From NCBI GenBank assembly GCA_002085445.1, contig NBMI01000084.1, positions 1 through 58,663 of the forward strand: a stretch of DNA of 58,663 bases, given 5' to 3'. The notes below the pieces were generated by a model. It searched no databases. It saw only the letters and a list, made by a program, of their open reading frames with translations, and was not told the origin of the DNA. Positions 43,621 to 52,044 of the stretch are shown here, piece by piece (the stretch's first letter is position 1; each line of letters begins with the position of its first letter). This stretch comes from Candidatus Parabeggiatoa sp. nov. 2. Its GTDB lineage: Bacteria; Pseudomonadota; Gammaproteobacteria; Beggiatoales; Beggiatoaceae. Both the position numbers and the translations under genes were made by a program.

Positions 43621-43866
43621 ATGAACAAATATTTATCGCCGACTCTTTCTGGACAACAAGTTGAAGTTGTGCCCTCGGCCTTACGATGGCTCTTTCTGGA
43701 ACTGCTTATGCAGACACTGAAAAGGCAACGGCCGCTTCAGTGCATCCCGACTTCATTCCAACTTTACGCCATGCAGCCCAACTTTTGGACTCCAACGCTT
43801 GCTGCTTTGGGCTTGTTGCTTTGGGTTTCTTTCTAGGATTGGCACCAGCAGCCTTGGCAATGCATT
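43621..43866 (+). pseudogene. Broken signal-peptide gene remnant
   Basis: One frame from 43686 gives a signal-peptide end (MALSGTAYA) followed by DTEKATAASVHPDFIPTLRH. The likely start (CALGLT) is separated by a stop or frameshift. Near 43785 the GGACTCCAACGCTTGCTGCT repeat interrupts the frame, and the reading then continues as LGFFLGLAPAALAMH and stops at 43866. Several frames are patched together; no intact product is evident. Confidence 0.45.
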
Positions 43867-43920
43867 AACGGTGCAACGTTGTTCAGCACGAGCATTTGGA
43901 ATAGTCCTCGGCTTCCAAGC

Positions 43921-45055
43921 AAAGCTGAATATATCTTTAGTTCCAGACGGGAGTATTGTGAGTTACAGTTGGGCTGATAGCCGTGGCAATGCTGCCAGCG
44001 GTGTCACCACAAACCTGACTTTTACAGAAAACGGGCTTTATCCGGTTATCTTGACTGTCACTGACAATGAAGGCAATACCGCCACCGCTTTACGCACTAT
44101 CAGTGTTGGGCTGGATGCATGTGAAGGACATGCCACTTACTCGGCCGACGATGGCATTCTGTATATTCCTTTTGTGGATATGCCGACGGTGCCAATGATT
44201 GGTGGGAATCATACCCCATCCACTCAGAAACGAGCGATGGTAGAGGCCACTTTACAGTTGATTGATGCCAGCAATCTGTTTGAGATTGAACAAGTCAATC
44301 TACGGCAACCAACCGTCATCACTGGTGAGTCGAACGAGTGCCATGCGGTTTATTCGCTGGATGGCAAATTACACATTCCTTATGTGGATCTGCCATTACT
44401 CACCATTCTCAATGGTATTCCAATCCCTTTTGGGGTGGAGACTTATAAAGCCGATATGCAGTTAATCCCGTTTTCGGACTTGTTCATGATTGGAAGTGTC
44501 ACACCGGTTGGGGATGGAGGTGGTGAACTTCCAGCTTGCGATTGCGATGATAATACGCCTCTTCCGGATTGCGGGGATTGTGGTGATGGCGACTCTTGCG
44601 ATACCCTGGCCCAAGACGACCTACAGGCCTTTGAAGCCATTTTCATGGAACCTTATGTCCTGTTTAATGCCATCATGCCGATGGTTGTTGTGGATTATGA
44701 CATTACGGGAGAATGGCCTATCCCACTGTCTACGAGTATAACACCACCGACTGGTAACTACACCGCTGGCTTTACTACTGGCGAACCACCGTTATACATT
44801 GAAGCCACGATGAGAAGCCAAGCCGAACTGGAAGCCGCACTGACTGACTACAACATTAACAGCGATTGTATAGCCGAAGTAGCGGGCAAAGTCATCCGTT
44901 TCATTTTCGATCCCAGCGCAAGAACTGGAGTCCAACGCTTGCTGCTTTGGACTTCATGCAATGTTAATATCAATGCCATTAAGTTAAACTTTTTATCCGT
45001 TTATTTCGAGTATCCGTTGTACTGTATCCGCTGTACTACTTTAATAAGTTTATAG
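43921..45055 (+). pseudogene. Truncated PKD surface protein with pilin-head-like C-terminus
   Basis: The frame is open from 43799, but codons before about 43921 are repeat-derived. The real coding part starts inside a PKD domain (VPDGSIVSYSWADSRGNAAS to TVTDNEGNTATALRTISV). It continues with two copies of a C-x-A-x-YS ... L-x-IP-x-V module (HATYSADDGILYIPFVD; HAVYSLDGKLHIPYVD), a Cys/Asp-rich linker and the same C-terminal domain as the gene at 40157 (VVVDYDITGEWP). At 44933 the domain is cut by the GGAGTCCAACGCTTGCTGCT repeat, so the late W-C and final Cys are replaced by repeat-encoded residues. Both ends are therefore lost to repeats. Confidence 0.75.
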
Positions 45056-45559
45056 AAGAAACGTTACTAAAGGAAGTACAACGAATTACGCGGATAAACG
45101 AATTAGACACAATTGTGGGCCAAGTCTTAATTTGAAAACTTCCAAAACGTTTTATGGCCCCCAAATCCCCGATATCAATTTCGTACAACTAATTACGCGG
45201 ATAAACGAATTAGACACAATTGTGGGCCAAGTCTTAATTTGAAAACTTTCAAAACGTTTTATGGCCCCCAAATCCCCGATATCAATTGTATGTAATTGAC
45301 GGAGTTTGTTTGTAGTAGGCGATTCATCGCCTTTATTATTTATCTCCCAAAATGAGGATTAAAAGTTTAGTACAACTAATTACGCGGATAAACGAATTAT
45401 ATATACACAATTGTGGGCCATGTCTTGATTTGAAAACTTTCAAAACGTTTTATGGCCCCCAAATTCCCTGTATCAATTCTATGTAATTGACGGAGTTTGT
45501 TTGTAGTAGGCGATTCATCGCCTTTATTATTTATCTCCCAAAATGGAGGATTGTCACTC
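45056..45559. repeat. Repeat block
   Basis: Three successive copies of the composite unit AATTACGCGGATAAACGAAT / AATTGTGGGCCAxGTCTT / AAAACGTTTTATGGCCCCCA / GGCGATTCATCGCC occupy most of this stretch. The leader-type sequence TTTATCTCCCAAAATGAGGA appears at 45337 without a start codon, and again before 45560. Confidence 0.8.
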
Positions 45560-45721
45560 ATGAAGTTAAACTTCAACAAACGTGATCCGGTGATACCGGA
45601 CACCAACTTGGGGCCAGCCAAGACGCGGTGGCGAACCAATCAATCGCTATCCATCACGGCCGTACAACTAATTACGCGGATAAACGAATTAGACACAATT
45701 GTGGGCCAAGTCTTAATTTGA
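45560..45721 (+). pseudogene. Orphan leader ORF with PVIPDTNLGP motif
   Basis: The ORF begins MKLNFNKRDPVIPDTNLGP, followed by an RWRTNQSLSITA stretch as in the prepilin leader at 46175. It then runs into a GTACAACTAATTACGCGG repeat and stops at 45721. It is the third good copy of the leader with an AATGGAGGATTG ribosome region, but it has no downstream domain. Confidence 0.55.
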
Positions 45722-46022
45722 AAACTTCCAAAACGTTTTATGGCCCCCAAATCCCCGATATCAATTCTATGTCATTGACGGAGTTTGTTTATAAGTTTGT
45801 AGTAGGCGATTCATCGCCTACCTAGGTTTGGGTTTGTAGTAGGCGATTCATCGCCTACTTAGGTTTCTGAACGACTATAGCAATCACGAGCGTTTGGAAT
45901 AGTACACGACGGCGGAAATTCCCGTACCACCAGCCAACCGCTTTAGACTGTTATCATTTCGCATAGCTTCGATCCACAGTAACTGCTTACGCGAGATAAC
46001 GTACTGGAAATTTCCGCCTTAC

Positions 46023-46174
46023 TGTAATAGTCCTCAGCTTCCAAGCAAAGCTGAACAACATTATTGAAGAAGGTTACCAGAGCCACCAACTCGGTAATAT
46101 TATTTATAAGTTGCTGATTCCGTTCAATAATTAGCAACTTAGTTTACTTATCTGTCTCCAAAAGGAGTTCCACC
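46023..46174 (+). promoter_or_regulatory. Conserved structured 5' element, copy C
   Basis: It contains stem CAGCTT/AAGCTG (about 46035-46053), hairpin 1 TTACC/GGTAA (46074-46097), hairpin 2 AAGTTGCTGATT/AATTAGCAACTT (46108-46140, one G-U pair, CCGTTCA loop) and TCTCCAAAAGGAGTTCCACC before the ATG at 46175. This is the best preserved copy in front of an intact gene. No sigma-54 core was found upstream of it. Confidence 0.6.
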
Positions 46175-46762
46175 ATGAAATCATACCTCAAAAAACCTGA
46201 GCCGGTGATACCAGACACCAATTTGGGGCCACCTAAAACGCGACGGCGAACCAATCAATCGCTATCCATCACGGCCGACTCTCCGCGATGTCGAAAACAG
46301 CGAGGTTTTACGCTCATCGAACTGATGATTGTTCTTGCGATTATCGGTATTCTTTTTCTGTTCGCTGTTCCTGCCTATCTTGGTTATACAGTTAAGGCCC
46401 ACCTGACAAATGTTCCTCTAAAGTTAGCTTCATTTGGAGCAAACATTGAGCTTAGAAAAGGTGATGGGGACACTATTGAAGAAATATGCAGTCCTACTGT
46501 TCCTGTACAATGGAATGACAGTGTGCTAAAGAGTATGACTGTGTATCACACTACTGGTGATCCCGCAAATTGTGTCGTTGAATTTTCTATAGACAGTCAG
46601 TTTGTATGTGGCAATGCTCAGATGTGTCGTGCAATATTTGAGTATGTCTCACCTACAAACTGGAAAATAGCGAGTGCAAGCGAGGTTAAGTGTGATGTAG
46701 AACCACCAGGAGGCGTGTTTGGTTCACTGCCTGGAAAGTATTGGTTCAAGCAATATTGTTAG
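46175..46762 (+). CDS. Type IV prepilin-like protein with a long PVIPDTNLGP leader
   Basis: The 195-aa protein has a prepilin site [21 protein letters not shown] with Glu5 at the expected place, preceded by a leader of about 44 residues (MKSYLKKPEPVIPDTNLGP, an RRR stretch, NQSLSI, PRCRKQRG) instead of the usual 6-8. The mature part is about 150 aa and cysteine-rich (at least seven Cys), unlike the pilins at 2-6 kb; there is no YxxxGxxP turn. AAAAGGAG lies 10 nt before the ATG. The leader is homologous to ORFs at 39947 and 45560. A longer leader could add a regulatory or targeting step before PilD cleavage (inference). Confidence 0.85.
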   Translation: MKSYLKKPEPVIPDTNLGPPKTRRRTNQSLSITADSPRCRKQRGFTLIELMIVLAIIGILFLFAVPAYLGYTVKAHLTNVPLKLASFGANIELRKGDGDTIEEICSPTVPVQWNDSVLKSMTVYHTTGDPANCVVEFSIDSQFVCGNAQMCRAIFEYVSPTNWKIASASEVKCDVEPPGGVFGSLPGKYWFKQYC

Positions 46763-46867
46763 CAAACGTAAGTTGGGTTGAACGCAGCAAACGAAACCTA
46801 CCATTTTCGTTGCCGCGGGAGCCGGTTTGCAACCAAACCTTAGTTATTAAAAACCGGCGACAAAAGG

Positions 46868-47029
46868 TGCTGAAAATCAGCAGGTGGTGCTGAAAATCAG
46901 CAGGTGACTTTTTCTATTGATTATCAATGTGTTAGCCAAAAGCTATGAAAAAAAGGGTGCTGAAAATCAGCATGTTTCCTAAAAATTATTATAAAAATCA
47001 ATAAGATAACAAGTGGCACAACAAATGCA
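46868..47029 (+). promoter_or_regulatory. Sigma-54 promoter with three activator sites and IHF-like site (4)
   Basis: Three perfect TGCTGAAAATCAGCA palindromes (46868-46882, 46888-46902, 46958-46972), an IHF-consensus TATCAATGTGTTA (46922-46934) and a core TGGCACAACAAATGCA (47014-47029) with GG-N10-GC lie just upstream of the gene at 47075. Site spacing (20 bp, then 34 bp to IHF) repeats the block at 38707. The predicted start is near 47040, leaving a short leader with CAGGAG before the ATG. Confidence 0.8.
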
Positions 47030-47074
47030 ATGGTTGTCATCTAAAATAACAACCACACTAACAGGAGTCATCTC

Positions 47075-47911
47075 ATGTCATACGAATACATTTTAGGATT
47101 TTTTTACCTATTGCTGCTATTATTCAGCATTATCGCGATAATCACATTGGCTTTGAGTAAACTTATTGTGAATTTCCCCGGGCTGTTTTTGAAGTTATTG
47201 GAGGAAGGACTCTTTAGGATTATTTTTACTTCTATAGCGTTCCTGATTGTCAAAATGCTGCGGCTTATTACTCTGCAATATTTCTTTTCGTTCCTATTCA
47301 AGCAATTGGAGGAACGCGGTTTTAGTAAGGTAAAGCCAATAACTTATGGCTTAGCCGTTGTGGTTTTGTTTTGCATTTTCTTTTTGGTTATTTCTCCCGG
47401 AAAATTATTCGCGGAAGAAATTGCGCTGATGGTTCTCTTTTTGCTGCTACTCATTGACAAAATCTCTGCTATCAAGCGCACAAAATCCTTTCTCTCAGAG
47501 GCCAAACTGTTTGAGAAAGCGGCCAGGAAGGCGTATGAACAAGGCCAGTTGTACGATACCTTGTCTCATTACGGTAAGGCGCTCGATATCTACAAAATGC
47601 CACTTATCGCCCAAAATACCCGCTGGGATGTTGATCGTGCCAAATTGCTTGAAAAAATGGCTATTGTTCTGTATAAAGATGAGCAACTGGATAAGGCTTT
47701 GACGCGCCTTCATCAAGCACTCGATATTTACAAAAAACAACATCTTGCCAAAGAAGAGCATACCTTGAAGAAAAATCACGTTAGAGTGCTTAGGGAAAGT
47801 GCGACCATTTTGCGTGAACTGGGGCAGCGTAATGAGGCCTTGAAACGTTATGAGTTAATCTCTCAATTGACTGGCACACCGGCTATACCTAAGGGATTTT
47901 TTGCGTGGTAA
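47075..47911 (+). CDS. Membrane protein with C-terminal TPR repeats
   Basis: The 278-aa protein has three to four N-terminal membrane helices (about residues 8-30, 43-68, 87-107 and 115-132) and a cytoplasmic helical region with two to three TPR-like repeats (AYEQGQLYDTLSHYGKALDIYK, LYKDEQLDKALTRLHQALDIYK and ILRELGQRNEALKRYELI; each begins with a small-residue helix and carries G/L/A signature positions). TPRs usually hold partner proteins, so it may be a membrane scaffold. It is driven by the best sigma-54 promoter in the window and has a CAGGAG ribosome site. It follows the long-leader prepilin gene on the same strand. Confidence 0.75.
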   Translation: MSYEYILGFFYLLLLLFSIIAIITLALSKLIVNFPGLFLKLLEEGLFRIIFTSIAFLIVKMLRLITLQYFFSFLFKQLEERGFSKVKPITYGLAVVVLFCIFFLVISPGKLFAEEIALMVLFLLLLIDKISAIKRTKSFLSEAKLFEKAARKAYEQGQLYDTLSHYGKALDIYKMPLIAQNTRWDVDRAKLLEKMAIVLYKDEQLDKALTRLHQALDIYKKQHLAKEEHTLKKNHVRVLRESATILRELGQRNEALKRYELISQLTGTPAIPKGFFAW

Positions 47912-48139
47912 TTGTCGCTTTTGTTATTATGTTAGTAGCCAACAGCATCAGCCGTTGTCTAAAAGCTCAAGTACGTATCAGGGCACTAAACGCAAAAGAC
48001 GCAAGAGACATCCAAATGCCTTTTGCGTCACTTGCGTGCGTTATATTTTTTCTATAACTTATCAATCAGAAGTTTTTATAAATCCTTGATTTCATAATAA
48101 TTAATTCAACCCTTAATCCGCATTATAAGACTAGACACA

Positions 48140-48500
48140 CTTATCTCTTAATTCGTTTATCCGCGTAATTCGTTGTACTTATCCAACAGCATCAGCCGTT
48201 GTCTAAAAGCTAAAGTACGTATCAGGGCACTAAACGCTTATCTCTTAATTCGTTTATCCGCGTAATTCGTTGTACTTATCCAACAGCATCAGCCGTTGTC
48301 TAAAAGCTAAAGTACGTATCAGGGCACTAAACACTTATCTCTTAATTCGTTTATCCGCGTAATTCGTTGTACTTATCCAACAGCATCAGCAGTTGTCTAA
48401 AAGCTAAAGTACCCTAAAGGGCACTAAACGCAAAAGACGCACGCATTATAAGACTATACACACTTATCTCTCAATTCGTTTATCCGCGTAATTCGTTGTA
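48140..48500. repeat. Four tandem copies of a ~97-bp composite repeat
   Basis: Units start near 48140, 48237, 48334 and 48472 with CTTATCTCTxAATTCG and continue TTTATCCGCGTAATTCGTTG; the first three also contain CAACAGCATCAGCxGTTGTC and end in a GGGCACTAAAC piece. They lie at the 3' end of the amidohydrolase gene (minus strand). No gene is supported between 47912 and 48524. Confidence 0.85.
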
Positions 48501-48524
48501 CTTAATTTATAAGGTTTTGTAATT

Positions 48525-50471
48525 TCAATACACCCGCTTCCCCTCAAAAAAGGTCATCTTGATCTCTACATTAGGAATTTCTTCTGTATCGATCTTAAAG
48601 AGGTTTTTACTTAGCACAACAATATCCGCTTTTTTACCAACCTTGATCGATCCGACTTCATCTTCAAGAAAGTTGGCATATGCACCATTGATTGTTGCAG
48701 CCTTCAACATCTCTTCAAGGCTGACACGCTCGTTTGCTGGCGGCAGTTGATTTGCATTACCTTCAGTCGATTTCCTTTCCATGCCATTGTATATAGCGGT
48801 CATCAGATCAAATTCTGAAGTAATGAAGTCACTTGCAACCGTTACATTAACGCCAGCATCAAAAAGACTCTTATGAGGATATGTATTATTAGCCCGTTTA
48901 GAGCCTAAGTAAGGCAGGTAGAAATTATCGAAGCCTTCATCCATAATCATCCAATATGTACTCATATGCGCACTAATTCCCAGATCACCCATTCTTATGA
49001 CATCTTCCTGCCTTGCCATTTGAAGGTGTGCGAAGGAGTGCCTGGAGTCACTTTTACCATTCATCTCCTGAACTTTTTCAAGGGCATCTACCGTATATTT
49101 TGTTGCACCATCGCCGATAACATGGACATGAATCTGGTATCCGGCCTTATCTACCTTAGCAAAGGCCTTTGCCAGATCGGCATCCTCCCAGTTTTTAATA
49201 CCGTAAAAATCCGGCCGGTGCGTATAGGGCTCAAGTAGTAAGGCAGTTTCCTCTTCCAATATATTATCAGCCAAGAATTTAAAGGAGTATGCCTGAAAGT
49301 GTGGATGTTTGAATCTTTTCGCCAGGTTAATCCCTTTTCTAATCTCATTCAGATAGTTTCCGGTTGGATCGATATACCATGAGCCTCTGAAACGAACTGT
49401 CAGCTTCGCATCGAGGGCCAGTTCATCATAAGCCCCATAAAAATTAGGATCAAACTCGGCCAGTTCATCATAAGCCCCATAAAAATTAGGATCAAACTCC
49501 AACCAGGCATCATGAGCCGTGGTAATACCTTCACGGTTCAGCCATTCCTGAATCCACAGCAGGGCGGTTTTATAATCCTCCTTTGTGGGAGACGGGAAAA
49601 GTTCCCAGGCAAGTGACATGGCAGCATGCTCCTGCAACAACCCTGACGGCTCCCCTGTTTTCGGCTCCCTTGCAATAACACCGCCTTTGGGATCAGGGGT
49701 ATCCTTTGTGATACCAGCCATCTCCAGTGCTTTGGAGTTAACCCATAAGGAGTGTATATCCCTGGAGATGATGCCTATAGGTCGCTCTGAGTCTATTGCG
49801 TCAAGCAACTCCTTCCTGGGACCTACGGCATCATATAGTGTTCGCTCAAACCCGGCGCCCATGATTCCTTCCATATCAGGGTGTTTTTCTGCAAACTCTC
49901 TGATTGCCTTGATATATTCCTCGGTAGTACTTAGATCAAACAAAGCGGCCTGAAACAAATAGGCGTAGGAATTAGACAGCGGATGCAGATGGCTTTCCAC
50001 AAAAGACGGCATCGCAAATTTTCCTTTAAGATCGATAACTTCTGTTTTCTTGCCTATATAAGACTTGATGCCTTCCATTGAACCGACATATACAATTGTG
50101 CCGTCTTCAATTGCAACGGCTTCAGCCCAGCGATTCTCTTCATCAACGGTGTAGAATTGGCCTTTTACAAGGACGGTATCAGCTACTTTTTCACCGAAAC
50201 GAGACTTAACAACACTACCCATATCTAGATCAAAGGTAAAAGAATCTGTTTGTTTATTCAACTTAACATCATAAACGGTTGTACTACCATCAGACGCATT
50301 TGGCACAGATACACAAGGTACATGCAATTGACCAGCAGGGGAATAGTTTGCCATACAATCGCAACTAGCTGCAAGACTTGATGAATTAAGTAAATCTGTA
50401 TTTGCTGAACTCATCTGGGAAAACGCAGCAAAGACAAGGATGATCAAACTACGATCAAAAAAGTTTCTCAT
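48525..50471 (-). CDS. Secreted amidohydrolase (YtcJ-type) with N-terminal LHxP module
   Basis: From ATG 50471 (GGAG about 8 nt upstream) the product is 648 aa. It has a signal peptide (about residues 1-24), then a short module C-x-C-x-A-x-YS ... LHVPCVSVP like those in the PKD protein at 43921, and an amidohydrolase domain of the YtcJ group: N-terminal HxH (VESHLHPL), HVHVIGDGA, HLQMAR and an ASDF motif. The substrate is unknown. Residues LEFDPNFYGAYDE are followed by an exact 14-residue tandem copy (42 bp, 49417-49500), near the active-site barrel and possibly harmful. The longer frame to 50600 runs through an attC-like and a transposase-derived sequence and is not favoured. Confidence 0.9.
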   Translation of the reverse strand: MRNFFDRSLIILVFAAFSQMSSANTDLLNSSSLAASCDCMANYSPAGQLHVPCVSVPNASDGSTTVYDVKLNKQTDSFTFDLDMGSVVKSRFGEKVADTVLVKGQFYTVDEENRWAEAVAIEDGTIVYVGSMEGIKSYIGKKTEVIDLKGKFAMPSFVESHLHPLSNSYAYLFQAALFDLSTTEEYIKAIREFAEKHPDMEGIMGAGFERTLYDAVGPRKELLDAIDSERPIGIISRDIHSLWVNSKALEMAGITKDTPDPKGGVIAREPKTGEPSGLLQEHAAMSLAWELFPSPTKEDYKTALLWIQEWLNREGITTAHDAWLEFDPNFYGAYDELAEFDPNFYGAYDELALDAKLTVRFRGSWYIDPTGNYLNEIRKGINLAKRFKHPHFQAYSFKFLADNILEEETALLLEPYTHRPDFYGIKNWEDADLAKAFAKVDKAGYQIHVHVIGDGATKYTVDALEKVQEMNGKSDSRHSFAHLQMARQEDVIRMGDLGISAHMSTYWMIMDEGFDNFYLPYLGSKRANNTYPHKSLFDAGVNVTVASDFITSEFDLMTAIYNGMERKSTEGNANQLPPANERVSLEEMLKAATINGAYANFLEDEVGSIKVGKKADIVVLSKNLFKIDTEEIPNVEIKMTFFEGKRVY

Positions 50472-50527
50472 TCCAGTTTCTCCACGCCCAACAAAATTAA
50501 ACACGCTAGACACAGGGCGTATTGAGT

Positions 50528-50567
50528 GCCTAACGTTCAAGCTCACCTGCTTTGAAGCCGTCAGGTG
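50528..50567 (-). other. attC-like site fragment
   Basis: On the minus strand this reads CACCTG ... CAGGTG, a palindromic stem around a CGGCTTCAAAG loop, followed by AGCTTGAACGTTAGGC, the form of the right half of an integron attC site (GTTAGGC core). The left core site is not visible. It lies 57 bp before the amidohydrolase start, where a cassette boundary would be expected. Confidence 0.45.
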
Positions 50568-50599
50568 CAGTGCCGAATTACCAAAACGGGCCATTTCCA

Positions 50600-50793
50600 T
50601 CTGTTGGTGTGACCAATACGTGGTTGGTCATCAAGACATAAGCATGTATTTCTACATTTTCGTAACGGCAATACGCATCAAGAGATTCAAGGTAAAACTG
50701 ATAATCTTCATCCGCATAGAAACAGGCACTGTTGCTTTGTGAATGATATGTATTGGAATACCATCTGTGTTTTAAACGAAAACGACGAGACAT
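50600..50793 (-). pseudogene. REP-associated tyrosine transposase fragment (IS200/IS605-type)
   Basis: The N-terminal piece of a Y1 transposase is recognisable from YSNTYHSQSNSACFYADEDY, FYLESLDAYC and IHAYVLMTNHV. The second His of the usual HxH (NHVHL) and the catalytic tyrosine region are missing; the frame runs into the attC-like sequence. It is a dead remnant upstream of the amidohydrolase. Confidence 0.75.
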
Positions 50794-52044
50794 TAGTCTA
50801 AATAGAATAAGGATTGTAACATATCATCATGAGATCAAATGTGATCGGTTCTTTTCCACTCGTCTGGATCACGGCGACATCGCACCTGCCCTCGAAACAC
50901 ACATCAGTTATCAGTTATCAGTTATCGGTTAAATGCGAATGCCATACTTTTAAGAGGGCAATGATAAAGGATTGCCTATACAAAATTCAAGAATTTTTGC
51001 CGTTGTCAAGTATTGGCTTTTAGGTAATTTCATACAACGCTCTATCACCTTAATGAAAAATAGACACTTTCAACTTGACTAGAGTGTCGAAAACCGGTGA
51101 TTGTAAAAATGCCCGTAAATAGGGCACTTTGAGCTTTTCTTTTAAATACATTGGTTAGAGTCATTTTATGAGGTATGAATTAGAGGTATTTATGTCATTT
51201 AACAGTCCTATTTTTTTATTTATTGAATTATTTTAGGCTTATAGCAAAAAAAGCTTAAATTGAACTAAAATCATTTTTTCGGCGTTTTATACTGCAAATT
51301 AACGCGCTCTCATTGGCTCATTATGACGTTTTTTCGGGGAGGTAGGGGTTTAGATACTCCCATTCGCTTAAATCGTCTTTTAGAGGCGATTTTTTGAAAC
51401 CTGGGGCGATGCCCTCAATGCCATTAAGTTAAGGAATTAGAAACAAATAACCCCCCCGCCTTTGGTAAAGCCGTCGTCTAATAGCTGAAGTGCCCTAAAG
51501 GGCACTGAAGACTCAATGGCGTAATTCGTTGTACTTATCTCAACTATCGCCCTAACCGAAATCGCTTTCGCTTTGACTCACTTAGGGAAGAGCGTGAAAA
51601 TAATATACCTATAGAGAAAAAAGTTTTTTTTGAGTGTGTGGGTATTTTATTTAGCCACAACTCACATAAAGATTAAGTCGCTAAAGCGTCTACTACAAAC
51701 TTAGGCGCTAAAGCACCTACTACAAATTTAGGCGCTAAAGCACCTACTACAAACTTTAAGTCGCTAAAGCGACTACTACAAACTTAGGCGCGCAAAGCGC
51801 CTACTACAAACTTGAATGTTTACAAGCAGTTATGATTTATTAGCTCTATCAGCTTAAAGCTTTAGCCATAAACTTAAGCATTGCTTCAAAGCCTGTCTTG
51901 AACGAGCGGTTGGAGTTCAAGTTCATTCTTCATTTTTCATTTTTCATTCTTAATTCGCATTCAAAGCGTTCCTTGAACACTTATTGAGAAATTGTGCAAT
52001 ACTGCTTATAATAAAAATTATTAATCCATTATTCAAGCATTCTA
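50794..52044. other. Intergenic region with repeats
   Basis: It contains a TCAGTTA tandem tract (50904-50926), a MITE end after a GGGCGATGCCCT host sequence (51407-51433), and a run of about six GGCGCTAAAGCxCCTACTAC or GTCGCTAAAGCGACTACTAC palindromes (51677-51810). No gene is convincing; short open frames lack ribosome sites. Confidence 0.65.

Noticed and set aside
48140..48500. Possible CRISPR array (regular ~97-bp units)
   Set aside because: The whole unit is repeated including the would-be spacers, and its parts occur singly across the window.
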